From Brachybacterium phenoliresistens (lineage in GTDB: Bacteria > Actinomycetota > Actinomycetes > Actinomycetales > Dermabacteraceae): a DNA stretch of 64,000 nucleotides. The translations under genes and the position numbers were made by a program. Each line of letters starts with the position of its first letter. The first letter of the stretch is position 1. This document shows, in pieces, positions 1 to 8,131 of this stretch. A model generated the notes under the pieces. The model was not told where the DNA came from and made no database searches. It worked only from the letters and a program-made list of their open reading frames with translations. The stretch lies in the NCBI RefSeq assembly GCF_000576425.1, contig NZ_KK070003.1, positions 1 through 64,000 of the forward strand. Direction: 5' to 3'.

Positions 1-217
1 ACTGGCCTCATCAAACACCTCCATGTCGTGGGGTGTTGCGCTGACCGTTGGAACCCGCCGCGCCGGAGTGGTGCGGGAGCCTGCAATTCCTCGAACGCGC
101 CGACACCGATGCCCGGGGCCGGCACGGGGCGAGGCGCCCGCCGGTCCGCCGGTCCGGCGTGCCGGCCCCAGGCCCTGTCCGGGATCAGCGGCAGCGCCTC
201 GCGCCGTCATGTCCTCC

Positions 218-315
218 CGCCGTCGCGCCCCCTGACGCCGTCGCGCCCCCTGACGCCGTCGCGCCCTCCCGTCGCCGCGCCCCCTGACGTCGTCGCGCCC
301 TCCCGTCGCCGCGCC
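218..315. repeat. Irregular GC-rich direct repeats in left-edge noncoding region
   Basis: An 18-bp unit, cgccgtcgcgccccctga, is present at 218-235 and 236-253, with a diverged third copy from 254. A 24-bp stretch beginning gtcgcgccctcc recurs at 258-281 and 292-315. I see no convincing gene in 1-517: the open frames there are short, start poorly and have biased composition with no recognisable protein. The region otherwise holds only the operator and promoter described next. Confidence 0.6.
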
Positions 316-370
316 GTCGCTGCGGCCCGCGGGCTGACCTGCACCGTCGAAGAGTCGTCGATCACGGCTT

Positions 371-421
371 GGAAACGGCTTTCCTTCGAGCCTTGACATA
401 AGGGATGCGCCGCGCCACGCT
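371..421 (+). promoter_or_regulatory. LacI-type operator and promoter of the CUT1 sugar-transport operon
   Basis: GGAAACGGCTTTCC at 371-384 is a 14-bp imperfect palindrome (arms GGAAA/TTTCC) of the kind bound by LacI-family sugar repressors. It is followed by TTGACA at 393-398, a perfect -35. Seventeen bases later cacgct (416-421) is a weak NANNNT -10. The site lies about 100 bp before the substrate-binding protein gene. Which LacI protein acts here is unknown; genes at 21.3-22.4 kb and 45.8-46.9 kb are candidates, or one outside the window. Confidence 0.6.
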
Positions 422-517
422 TGTCCTCACAAACCTTCGCCAGCGTCTCTCCCGGCCGAGTCCGACGACGTGCCCCGGCAGCTGGCGCCCTGCTCCGCCC
501 AACAGGAAGTGTGGATC

Positions 518-1789
518 ATGTCTGCTCTGAACCGCCGTGCATTCCTCGCCGCCGGCACCGCCGCGGCCGCCCTGCCCGCCCTCGCCGCCTGCGGCGGGAG
601 CGGCTCCGCCGATCCGGATGCGCCGCTGCAGTTCATCCTCTCCGGCGACGCCAACCAGGGCGGCGGGTTCGCGGCCATGGCCGCGAAGTACGAGGAGGAG
701 ACCGGCCAGGCCGTGGAGATCGTCGACCTGCCCTACGACGACCTGAACACCAAGGTCCGCAACTCCGCGAAGGCGAACGACCTGCCCGCCCTCGCCCGCA
801 TGCCCTCCCTCGACCCGGTCTGGCTGGACCGCACCCGGGATCTCGCCGAGCTCGCCGAGGCCGTCAAGCCGGTGGACGGCATGTGGGCCGCCGACGACGA
901 GGGCAAGGTCCCCGCCCTGCCCAGCGACCTCACCGCGGTGGGCCTGTTCCTGAACAAGGACCTGTGGGACAAGGCGGGCGTCGCCTACCCGACCAGCGTC
1001 GACGAGAATGTGTGGACATGGGATGAGTACGTGGCCGCCGCGACGGCCGTCCGCGAGGCGACCGGCGTCAAGTACGCCATGGCCGTGGACAGCAGCTCCC
1101 ACCGCCTGAACTCGTTCCTCTACCAGATGGGCTCGGAGGGCATCGCCCTCAGCGAGGACCTCTCGAGCTACACCGCCAACGAGGCGACGGTCCCCGCCCT
1201 GCAGTACTTCGCGGACCTCAACGACGACGCCTTCATCCCGCGCTCGGTGTGGCTCTCGCAGGACGACCCCAACGCCATGTTCAAGACCGGCCAGGTCGCC
1301 TCGTACTACTCGGGCTCCTGGCAGATCGCCGACTTCGTCGCGAACATCGCCGACTTCGCCTGGGTCAGCGTGCCGATGCCGGCCCAGCCCGTCCAGGCCA
1401 CGAACTTCGGCACCTCCGCGCACATCGTCGTCTTCGAGGGCACCGGCCAGGAGGACGCCGCCTACGCCTTCGTCGAGTGGCTCTACCAGCCCGAGAACTA
1501 CGCCGAGATCTCGAAGATCGCCGGGTTCCTGCCGGCCATCCAGGACGTCGAGGTCACCTACGACGACCGCCAGGAGGACTTCGACCTCTACAACGCCGCC
1601 ATCGCGGCGACCCCGGACTTCGTCACCGAGATCAAGACCCGCGACCTGAAGCTGCAGGCGGCCGGCACTGCGAAGGACATCGGCGTGGACGCCGTCAAGG
1701 AGGAGACCGTCAAGGTCATCGCCGGCGAGCAGACGGCGCAGGAGGCGGTCGACGCCATGCTCGAGCAGCTCAACGCGAGCCTCGCCTGA
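518..1789 (+). CDS. Carbohydrate ABC transporter substrate-binding lipoprotein (CUT1)
   Basis: This is a 423-residue extracellular solute-binding protein (family 1, SBP_bac_1 type) that captures a sugar and delivers it to the two permeases downstream. Residues 1-24 are a Tat-like lipoprotein leader with RR at 6-7, a hydrophobic Ala/Leu stretch and the lipobox LAAC, so Cys25 is probably lipidated. The ATG at 518 was chosen because AGGAAG lies 8 nt upstream and the leader begins there; the in-frame ATG at 470 would add 16 residues ahead of the Arg pair. The gene heads an operon with permeases starting 1 bp after and then overlapping. The sugar cannot be named from sequence; neighbouring lyase-like and isomerase genes suggest an oligosaccharide. 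Confidence 0.93.
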   Translation: MSALNRRAFLAAGTAAAALPALAACGGSGSADPDAPLQFILSGDANQGGGFAAMAAKYEEETGQAVEIVDLPYDDLNTKVRNSAKANDLPALARMPSLDPVWLDRTRDLAELAEAVKPVDGMWAADDEGKVPALPSDLTAVGLFLNKDLWDKAGVAYPTSVDENVWTWDEYVAAATAVREATGVKYAMAVDSSSHRLNSFLYQMGSEGIALSEDLSSYTANEATVPALQYFADLNDDAFIPRSVWLSQDDPNAMFKTGQVASYYSGSWQIADFVANIADFAWVSVPMPAQPVQATNFGTSAHIVVFEGTGQEDAAYAFVEWLYQPENYAEISKIAGFLPAIQDVEVTYDDRQEDFDLYNAAIAATPDFVTEIKTRDLKLQAAGTAKDIGVDAVKEETVKVIAGEQTAQEAVDAMLEQLNASLA

Positions 1790-1790
1790 C

Positions 1791-2693
1791 ATGGCCGCCA
1801 GCACCCTCACCCGCACCGCGGCCCAGGAGCGCCGCCGCCGCGGCATCATCGCGGCGGTGTTCCTGGTGCCGGCGTTCGTCCTGTTCTGCCTGTTCTTCCT
1901 GGGGCCGGCAGGGCTCGGGCTGCTGTACTCGTTCACCGACTACCGCGGGTACGGCGACCTCGAGTTCGTGGGCCTGTCCAACTACCAGCAGCTGTTCGCG
2001 GACTCGGAGTTCTACACGGCCCTGGGCCGCACGATCCTCTACACGGTCGTGTCCGTCCCGGTGGGCTATTTCCTGGCCCTGCTGGTGAGCGCCCTTCTGG
2101 TGGCCCGCAGCGCGAAGGGGAAGACGGTCGCCCAGGTCATCTTCTTCTTCCCCTGGCTGGTCTCCCCGATCGTCACCGGCGTCATCTGGCGCTGGCTGTT
2201 CGGCGAGAGCTTCGGCCTGGTGAACTACCTCATCGACGGCGTGGGGCTGACGCCCCTGAAGTGGGCGCAGGACCCGAACCTGGCCCTGGCCGTGGTCATC
2301 ATCGCCGGCTCCTGGGGCGGGACCGCGGGCACCATGCTGCTGTTCATGGCGGCCATCAAGAACATCCCCACCTCCTATCTGGAGGCGGCGGAGCTGGACG
2401 GCGCCGGCCCCGTGACCCGTTTCGTGCGGATCGTCTGGCCGCTGCTGGCGCCGACCTCGTTCATGGTGATCCTGCTGGGCACGATCGGCGCGATGAAGGA
2501 GTTCGCGATGATCCAGGCCCTGAACGGCGGCGGCCCGGGCACCTCGAACGTCCTCATCGTGCAGTACATCTACAAGACGGGCTTCGAACGCTCGGAGATC
2601 GGCTACGCGAGCGCGGCATCGATGATCCTCATGGTGATCCTGCTGATCATCGCGGTGATCCAGACCCGTTTCGACAGGAGTGATCTGAATTGA
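1791..2693 (+). CDS. Sugar ABC transporter permease, MalF/UgpA type
   Basis: A 300-residue inner-membrane permease with about six hydrophobic segments. The cytoplasmic EAA loop is seen near residue 200 (EAAELDGAGPVTRFVRIVWP), which is the contact site for the ATPase. It begins one base after the stop of the binding-protein gene, so translation is probably coupled. It pairs with the second permease that follows. No ATPase gene is present in this operon; CUT1 systems of actinobacteria often use a shared MsiK-type ATPase encoded elsewhere, which is the likely arrangement here. Confidence 0.94.
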   Translation: MAASTLTRTAAQERRRRGIIAAVFLVPAFVLFCLFFLGPAGLGLLYSFTDYRGYGDLEFVGLSNYQQLFADSEFYTALGRTILYTVVSVPVGYFLALLVSALLVARSAKGKTVAQVIFFFPWLVSPIVTGVIWRWLFGESFGLVNYLIDGVGLTPLKWAQDPNLALAVVIIAGSWGGTAGTMLLFMAAIKNIPTSYLEAAELDGAGPVTRFVRIVWPLLAPTSFMVILLGTIGAMKEFAMIQALNGGGPGTSNVLIVQYIYKTGFERSEIGYASAASMILMVILLIIAVIQTRFDRSDLN

Positions 2694-3511
2694 GGTCGAT
2701 GCCGCGCGCCATCGGCGCCACGACCCTGCTGTGGGTCCTCGCGCTCGCGTTCCTGTTCCCCGTGCTGTGGTTCCTGCTGAGCTCCTTCAAGCCCGGCAGT
2801 GAGCTGTTCACCTGGCCGCTGCAGCTGTTCCCGCGCGACTGGACCCTCAGCGGCTATCGGACCGCCTGGGCGCGGTTCGACTTCGCGCAGTACTTCCTGA
2901 ACACCTTCCTCGTCGCGGTGATCACCACGGTCCTCACGGTGCTCGTCAGCGCCTGCACCGGCTTCGCCCTGGCGAAGTACCGCGCCTGGTGGATCCAGGG
3001 GTTCTTCCTGTGCATTCTCGCCACCACCATGCTGCCCACCGAGGTCATCATGCCCTCGACCTTCGCGGTGATCCTGGGCCTGGGCATGTACAACACCCTC
3101 GCCGGCATCATCGTGCCCTCGATCGTCACGGCGACGGGCATCTTCATGCTGCGCCAGTACTTCCGCACCGTCCCGGACGAGCTGCTGGAGGCCGCGCGCA
3201 TCGACGGGGCGGGGGAGTTCCGCATCTTCTTCACCCTCATGCTGCCGATCGCCAAGCCGATCATCGCCGTGCTCGCGATCTTCTCGTTCCAGTGGCGCTG
3301 GAACGACTACATCTGGCCGCTGCTGGTGCTCAACGACCAGGAGAAGTACACCCTGCAGCTGGCGCTGCGCAGCATCGTGGGCGCGGAGAACATCGACTGG
3401 TCCGTGCTGCTGTCGGCATCGGTCATCTCCCTGCTGCCGATGATCGCGCTGTTCCTCATCTTCCGCCGGCAGATCATGAACGCCGACATCAACTCCGGAC
3501 TGAAGGACTGA
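2690..3511 (+). CDS. Sugar ABC transporter permease, MalG/UgpE type
   Basis: A 273-residue permease and partner of the preceding one. It has about six membrane spans and an EAA loop (EAARIDGAGEFRIFFTLMLP) around residue 180. The start is taken as TTG at 2690, which overlaps the previous stop as TTGA. AGGAG lies 9 nt upstream of that TTG but about 18 nt upstream of the alternative in-frame ATG at 2699. The unusual start codon with overlap suggests translational coupling. It forms the transmembrane pathway of a CUT1 importer with the gene before it. Confidence 0.92.
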   Translation: MRSMPRAIGATTLLWVLALAFLFPVLWFLLSSFKPGSELFTWPLQLFPRDWTLSGYRTAWARFDFAQYFLNTFLVAVITTVLTVLVSACTGFALAKYRAWWIQGFFLCILATTMLPTEVIMPSTFAVILGLGMYNTLAGIIVPSIVTATGIFMLRQYFRTVPDELLEAARIDGAGEFRIFFTLMLPIAKPIIAVLAIFSFQWRWNDYIWPLLVLNDQEKYTLQLALRSIVGAENIDWSVLLSASVISLLPMIALFLIFRRQIMNADINSGLKD

Positions 3512-3516
3512 CGCCG

Positions 3517-5328
3517 ATGCCCGTGCGGGACCTCGACGCCCTCGACCCCACCCTGCGCGAGAAGGGGAGGGCGGCGCTCGCGGGGCTCCCCGCGCGGGCC
3601 GAGCGCCTCCTCGCCGGCGGCGCCCGCCATCGCGAGCTGGGCCGCCTCGTGCGCGACGCCGTGATCGGCGAGGCCCACGGCGAGCCGGCCCTGCTCGCGC
3701 AGGCGCGGGCGGCGATGGAGGCGCTGGCCGCCCTGCAGCTGCCCAGCGGGACCTTCGCCAGCGGCGACAACGTCGACTCCCCGCCGGACACCGCCTTCAC
3801 CGTGGGCGACCTCGCCTGGGCCGCGAGCATGCTGCGGCGCGAGAGCTCCCTGCGTCTGACCGCGCTGCAGGGGCAGCTCGAGCAGCTGCTGGCCCGCACC
3901 GCCCCCGCGCTGGTCGCCGGCGGCGTCCACACCCCCAACCACCGCTTCGAGATCTCCGCGGCGCTCGCCCGGCTGGGTCGCCTGCTAGAGGACCCGCGCT
4001 GCACCGTCCGCGCCGAGCAATGGCTCGCCGAGGGGGTGGACCTGCAGGCCGACGGCCTGTTCTCCGAGCGCAGCCCCAACTACGCCGTGCACGTGAGCAT
4101 CCCCTGCCTGCTGGTGCTCGCCCACGAGCTGGACCGCCCGGACCTCGCCGATGCGGCCGATGCCGCCACCCGCGCGCAGGCCCGCCTCACCGATGCCCGC
4201 GGCATGGTCGAGACCCTCGGCTCCCGGCGCCAGGACCGTCGCACGCTCTTCGACGGCGGGCCCCTGCATCCGCTGCTGCGCGCCCACGCGATCCGCACCG
4301 GGGACCCCCTCACCGCCCGCGCCGCCCTGCGCACCCAGGACCGTGCGGACGAGCTCGCGGCCCTCGAGGTGCTCGCCCTCGGCCTCGAGGACCCGGCCGT
4401 GCTCGGCCCCCTGCCCGACCCGGCCGCCGATCCGGGCCCGGAGCAGCCAGAGGTCCACGTCCTGGCCGAGTCCGGTCTCGTCGTCGTCGACCACGGCGTC
4501 TCCCGCGCCGTGATCCATGGCGGCACCGACACCGCCGAGCTGGGGCGCGTCTCCTCGGGGGCGTCCGACGACCCGACCTTCCTCCGCCTGGCGGGACGCG
4601 CGGTGCGGCTGACGGACCTGCGGATCTCGCGGGACTTCTTCAGCCTCGGCCCGGTGCGCTTCGAGCGGCCGGTGGACTCCGCGGCCGTCGCAGCCGACGC
4701 GGCGGCGCACGGTGCTGGTGCTGGTGCTGGTGCTGGTGCTGGTGCTGATGCTGATGCTGATGCTGATGCTGATGCCGATGCCCGGCACGCGGGGACCGAT
4801 GCGGCGGCGGGGCCGTGGCGGCTGCGGGAGCGCGCCGTCGGGGAGTACTTCCATCCGCTGGCCGCAGAGGATCGCCGCGCCGACGGCGCCTACGCCCTCG
4901 AGTTCAACGGCCGCTTCGCCGCCGCGATGTCCTTCTCCTCTCGCGATGTCGACGAGGTCGCCCTCGAGACGGCGGCGGAGGTGCGGCTCGGCCCGGCGCA
5001 CGCCGAGCTCGACCTGCGCGCCGAGGGTCCTGCCGCGGCGCTGTGCCTGCTGCTGGCCCTCGAGGGAGGTCGCCTCGAGGGCGTCGCCGCCGATGCGGCG
5101 GGCCGCAGCATCCCGGCCATCGGCCCCGACGGCGTCGGCCGCTGCCGCTATGTCGGCGCCGACGGCGAGACGCTCCGCCTCGAGGTCCACGGCATGGCCG
5201 ACTCGCCGGCCTTCTACGAGCCGGGCGAGGCGTACACCGTCCTCGGCGGCACGGACCTTCCCGGCGGGGACCATCTCTTCATCCCGGCGACCACCGCGCA
5301 GCGGCTGCGCCTGGTGCTCGACCTGTAG
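3517..5328 (+). CDS. Polysaccharide-lyase-like/heparinase-like hypothetical protein
   Basis: A 603-residue protein with no signal peptide, so probably cytosolic. The first 290 residues or so are helix-rich, with motifs such as FSERSPNYAVHV and GSRRQDRR that resemble the alpha/alpha-toroid of heparinase-II/III-type or alginate-type lyases. The last 200 residues look beta-rich. The assignment is by general resemblance and position only. It starts 5 bp after the second sugar permease stop and most likely processes the imported sugar. Between the two halves, residues about 399-422 are a pure Gly-Ala/Asp-Ala repeat from a hexanucleotide array. It could instead be an uncharacterised glycosidase; catalytic residues were not identified. 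Confidence 0.8.
   Translation: MPVRDLDALDPTLREKGRAALAGLPARAERLLAGGARHRELGRLVRDAVIGEAHGEPALLAQARAAMEALAALQLPSGTFASGDNVDSPPDTAFTVGDLAWAASMLRRESSLRLTALQGQLEQLLARTAPALVAGGVHTPNHRFEISAALARLGRLLEDPRCTVRAEQWLAEGVDLQADGLFSERSPNYAVHVSIPCLLVLAHELDRPDLADAADAATRAQARLTDARGMVETLGSRRQDRRTLFDGGPLHPLLRAHAIRTGDPLTARAALRTQDRADELAALEVLALGLEDPAVLGPLPDPAADPGPEQPEVHVLAESGLVVVDHGVSRAVIHGGTDTAELGRVSSGASDDPTFLRLAGRAVRLTDLRISRDFFSLGPVRFERPVDSAAVAADAAAHGAGAGAGAGAGADADADADADADARHAGTDAAAGPWRLRERAVGEYFHPLAAEDRRADGAYALEFNGRFAAAMSFSSRDVDEVALETAAEVRLGPAHAELDLRAEGPAAALCLLLALEGGRLEGVAADAAGRSIPAIGPDGVGRCRYVGADGETLRLEVHGMADSPAFYEPGEAYTVLGGTDLPGGDHLFIPATTAQRLRLVLDL
4711..4782 (+). repeat. In-frame hexanucleotide array (GGTGCT)6(GATGCY)6
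   Basis: Six perfect GGTGCT units (4711-4746) are followed by six GATGC(T/C) units (4747-4782). They encode (Gly-Ala)6(Asp-Ala)6 inside the lyase-like protein. The codons GGT, GCT and GAT are rare in the surrounding gene, which uses GGC, GCC and GAC, so the array looks like a recent slippage expansion. Since units are six bases, copy-number change would alter linker length without a frameshift. Confidence 0.95.
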
Positions 5329-5340
5329 CCGGCGCCGGCC

Positions 5341-5490
5341 GCCTGAGCCGACCCGCGCCGGATGCCGGTCGACTGAGCCGACCCGCGCCGGATGCCGGTC
5401 GACTGAGCCGACCCGCGCCGGATGCCGGTCGACTGAGCCGACCCGCGCCGGATGCCGGGCGACTGAGCCGACCCGCGCCGGATGCCGGGG
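5341..5490. repeat. Five tandem copies of a 30-bp unit after the lyase-like gene
   Basis: The unit begins gactgagccgacccgcgccg and has a period of exactly 30 bp at 5341, 5371, 5401, 5431 and 5461. The copies are nearly identical; variation is at the first two bases and the last few. It starts 12 bp after the stop codon at 5328. Each unit carries TGA in one plus-strand frame. There are no spacers, so it is not a CRISPR. The rest of 5329-5845 holds the hairpin at 5545-5604 and GC-rich imperfect repeats near 5660-5740, with no gene seen. Confidence 0.95.
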
Positions 5491-5544
5491 ATCCGGCCCG
5501 TGCCGCCGCGGAACGGTCCAGGGCGGTCCCGGACCCGTGCACAG

Positions 5545-5604
5545 ACGGCGGCCTGAGGTCCTCGAGCCAGGCAATCGCCTGGCTCGAGGACCTCAGGCCG
5601 CCGT
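5545..5604. terminator. Perfect 28-bp-stem hairpin, probable bidirectional terminator
   Basis: The arms at 5545-5572 and 5577-5604 are perfectly complementary over 28 bp (left arm begins acggcggcctgaggtcctcg) with the 4-base loop aatc. There is no T-tract, as is common for actinobacterial hairpin terminators. It lies between the lyase-like gene and the isomerase gene and probably ends the transcript from the upstream operon or attenuates it. Confidence 0.75.
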
Positions 5605-5845
5605 TCGTGTCCGGACCGGGCGCCGATCAGCGCGCCGGTGGGCTGAGCAGCGTCGTCGGGCGGGTAGGGCGGCGCCGGCATGCCGAGGAGCGGAGCCGGT
5701 GGGGCGACGGGCGGGGTCGGCGTGCCGAGCAGCGGCGTCGCAGCGGCAATGTGCGGGAACTCCTGGTGCTGTGCGCACGCGCGTGCCAGCATGTCCCCGC
5801 CGTGCGCGAGGACGCGGGCGGCGCATCCCGAGGAGGAGAACACCC

Positions 5846-6619
5846 GTGCCCTACGGAGTCATCGCATCCATCGACCAGCAGGACGTCGCCCTCGCCGCCG
5901 GCGCCGACTACCTGGAGTCGACCGTCGTCGGCGTGCTCGTCGAGGAGGACGGCGAGGGCGGCTGGCGCGCCGCACAGGTCGACCCCGCGCACCGCGTGCC
6001 GTCCTTCGCGGTCTTCGTGCCCGGATCGCTGCGCCTGTCCGATCCCGCGGTGCCGATCGCGCGGATCCGCAGCTACCTCGCCACCGCCCTGGACGCGATC
6101 GCCGGCGTCGCCGAGCCCGGGGCGCGGATCGTCCTGGGCAGCGGCGCGGCCCGGACCATCGGCCCCGACGTGCCGGTGGAGGAGGGCCGCCGCCGCTTCG
6201 CGGAGGTCGTCGTCGCCGCCCGCGACGCCGCCCGGGAGCGCGGCCTGGAGATCGTCCTCGAGCCGCTGCACGCGGGGGAGACGGACCTGATCCACACCAT
6301 CGCGGAGGCCGCGGCGTTCCTCGACGAGCACGGGATCGAGGGCGTGAAGATCGTCGCCGACCTCTACCACGTGCAGCTCGAGGCGGAGCCCTTCGCGGAC
6401 GTCGAGCATCTCGCGGGCCGGGTGGGCCATGTCCACGTGGCCGACTCCGGGCGCGTGCCGCCCGGGCAGGGCGACTGGCCGCTGACGGAGTTCCTGGCCG
6501 CGCTGCGCCGCGGCGGCTACACGGGCCCGGTCACCATCGAGTGCCGCTGGCAGGACCTCGCGGCCGAGCTCCCCGACGCCCTCGCGGCGGTGCGCGCCGC
6601 GGACCCCGCCGCCGCCTGA
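5846..6619 (+). CDS. Sugar phosphate isomerase/epimerase family TIM-barrel protein
   Basis: A 257-residue protein of the xylose-isomerase-like TIM-barrel superfamily (AP_endonuc_2 fold). Typical strand-end residues are visible: EPLH (metal-binding Glu) mid-protein, DLYH, GHVHVAD (His) and a final TIECRW (Glu), which would bind a divalent metal. GTG at 5846 was chosen because AGGAGGAG at 5831-5838 is well placed; the frame is open much further upstream only because of high GC. It probably isomerises the product of the preceding sugar cluster. It is separated from that cluster by the strong hairpin, so it may have its own promoter. The exact substrate is unknown. Confidence 0.88.
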   Translation: MPYGVIASIDQQDVALAAGADYLESTVVGVLVEEDGEGGWRAAQVDPAHRVPSFAVFVPGSLRLSDPAVPIARIRSYLATALDAIAGVAEPGARIVLGSGAARTIGPDVPVEEGRRRFAEVVVAARDAARERGLEIVLEPLHAGETDLIHTIAEAAAFLDEHGIEGVKIVADLYHVQLEAEPFADVEHLAGRVGHVHVADSGRVPPGQGDWPLTEFLAALRRGGYTGPVTIECRWQDLAAELPDALAAVRAADPAAA

Positions 6620-6730
6620 GCACCCGGCCCCGAAGGCTCCGCCGCGGTCCTGGGCCCCGGCGGGGCCTGGGAGAAGGGCGCCGGGCGGGCGTCGGGCGGG
6701 CGCCGGGCTCGGCTGACCTCCCGCCCGCGA

Positions 6731-6800
6731 CGCGCCGGGCTCGACAGGCCCCCGCCGGGGCCCGTCGGGCTCGACAGGCCCCCGCCGGGGTCCGTCGGGC
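6731..6800. repeat. 30-bp tandem repeat, two full copies and a partial
   Basis: The unit ending tcgacaggcccccgccgggg repeats with a 30-bp period at 6731-6760 and 6761-6790, and the next 10 bases start a third copy. It has the same period as the array at 5341-5490 but a different sequence. It lies in the 408-bp gap 6620-7027, which also contains a GC-rich hairpin near 6646-6670 (ggccccg/cggggcc) and the promoter-operator near 6960; no gene is seen. Confidence 0.85.
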
Positions 6801-6955
6801 GCCGCACCGGCGCGAGGCGCATCGGCCTGATCCGGACCGACGGCGTCCCTGTTCCCCGCGATCTCCCCGAGATCCCGACACCTGCGCCCCGCACAGAAGT
6901 GTTCCGGGCGCCCTCGCCGTCCACGACCCGGCATGAACGTGCTCGAATCGATATC

Positions 6956-6993
6956 AAACCGAGCAGACATGAGCGGGTGTATCGGTTTAGAGT
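6956..6993 (+). promoter_or_regulatory. Inverted-repeat operator and promoter of the oligosaccharide/peptide ABC operon
   Basis: AAACCGA at 6956-6962 and TCGGTTT at 6982-6988 form a perfect 7-bp inverted repeat with 19 bases between. It encloses a -35-like cagaca (6964-6969) and abuts TAGAGT (6988-6993), a TANNNT -10, with 18-bp spacing. The AT-rich surroundings contrast with the flanking GC-rich repeats. The regulator is unknown. It lies 35 bp before the start of the permease gene. Confidence 0.5.
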
Positions 6994-7027
6994 ACGTTCC
7001 GAGCAGTGTTGCTCACGAAGGAGGGTC

Positions 7028-8131
7028 ATGTCGACCGACGTCTCGTCGCCCCACGCGTCGCCCCCGGCGACCAGCGCCGCCCCCGCGCGTCGCGGCTCGC
7101 TCCTGCACCGGATCGCGAACTCGTTCGTCCTGCGCCGTCTGGTGCGGTCGGCGTTCGTCATCTGGGTCGTGGCCACCGGAGTGTTCCTCCTGGTGCGCCT
7201 GCTGCCGGGCAACCCCGTGGACGTGTACATCAACCAGCAGATCTCCCTGTACGGGAAGACGTACGACCAGGCCGCCGCGGAGGCGCAGGTCTACTTCCGC
7301 TTCGATCCCTCCGCCTCGATCTTCGAGCAGTACGGCGGCTACCTCCTGGGTCTGCTGCGCGGGGACCTCGGCACCTCGATCACCACCCCCGGGGTGACGG
7401 TCACCGAGAAGATCGCCCAGTACCTGCCGTGGACGCTGTACAGCGTCGGCCTGGCGCTGATCATCTCCATCAGCATCGGTCTGCTGCTGGGCATGATCAT
7501 GGCCTACCGCCGCGGCGGGATCATCGACAACCTCGTGACCGTGATCGGCTCGACCTTCCACGCGATCCCCAACTACCTGCTGGCGATCCTCATCGTCGTC
7601 GTCGGCGCGGTGCAGCTGGGCGTCATCGACTACGCCCGGATGCGCGGGAACATCTCCCCGGGCCTGGAGCCGGAGCTGAGCCTGCGGTTCCTGTCCGACA
7701 TCGGCTACCACGCGACGCTGCCGATGCTCACCTACATCCTCACCACCGCCGGGACCTGGGCGCTGATCATGAAGTCCTCGACCACGCAGGTCCTCGGTGA
7801 GGACTACGTGACCGTCGCCAAGGCCCGCGGCCTGAAGGACGTGCGCATCCAGTCCGACTACGTGGGACGCAACGCCCTGCTGCCGCTCATCGCGCAGATC
7901 GCCACCCAGGCCGGCTTCGTCGTCGGCGGGGCGATCTTCGTGGAGCAGACCTTCTCCTACGAGGGCGTCGGCCTGCTGCTGTTCGAATCGATCAACACCC
8001 GCGACTACCCGACCATCCAGGGCGTGCTGCTGGTCGTGACGATCACCGTGGTCCTCGCGAACCTGGCCGCCGATCTCGTCAACGCCGCGCTCGACCCGCG
8101 GATCCGACTGGGCGCAGGAGGTGCCGCATGA
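7028..8131 (+). CDS. Oligopeptide/oligosaccharide ABC transporter permease, DppB/OppB type
   Basis: A 367-residue permease of the binding-protein-dependent PepT family. It has an N-terminal cytoplasmic tail of about 35 residues, then FVIWVVATGVFLLVRLLPGNPVD, the usual first-span signature of DppB proteins, and further spans. The motif DYVTVAKARGLKD is the EAA-type loop. ATG at 7028 has AAGGAGGG at 7018-7025. It leads a six-gene operon with overlaps between successive genes. With the GH43 enzyme nearby and sugar genes all around, a glycan oligosaccharide is as likely a substrate as a peptide. Confidence 0.94.
   Translation: MSTDVSSPHASPPATSAAPARRGSLLHRIANSFVLRRLVRSAFVIWVVATGVFLLVRLLPGNPVDVYINQQISLYGKTYDQAAAEAQVYFRFDPSASIFEQYGGYLLGLLRGDLGTSITTPGVTVTEKIAQYLPWTLYSVGLALIISISIGLLLGMIMAYRRGGIIDNLVTVIGSTFHAIPNYLLAILIVVVGAVQLGVIDYARMRGNISPGLEPELSLRFLSDIGYHATLPMLTYILTTAGTWALIMKSSTTQVLGEDYVTVAKARGLKDVRIQSDYVGRNALLPLIAQIATQAGFVVGGAIFVEQTFSYEGVGLLLFESINTRDYPTIQGVLLVVTITVVLANLAADLVNAALDPRIRLGAGGAA

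Noticed and set aside
23-396. Three short plus-strand frames at the left edge
   Set aside because: Overlapping frames of repetitive Arg/Pro/Ala sequence from GC-rich repeats, without ribosome binding sites or recognisable domains.
3517-5328. Frameshifted or composite gene because of the repeat array
   Set aside because: The repeat is a multiple of three and the frame stays open with conserved-looking sequence on both sides.
5341-5490. Possible CRISPR array (30-bp repeats)
   Set aside because: The repeats are directly adjacent with no unique spacers and no cas genes are present; it is a plain minisatellite.
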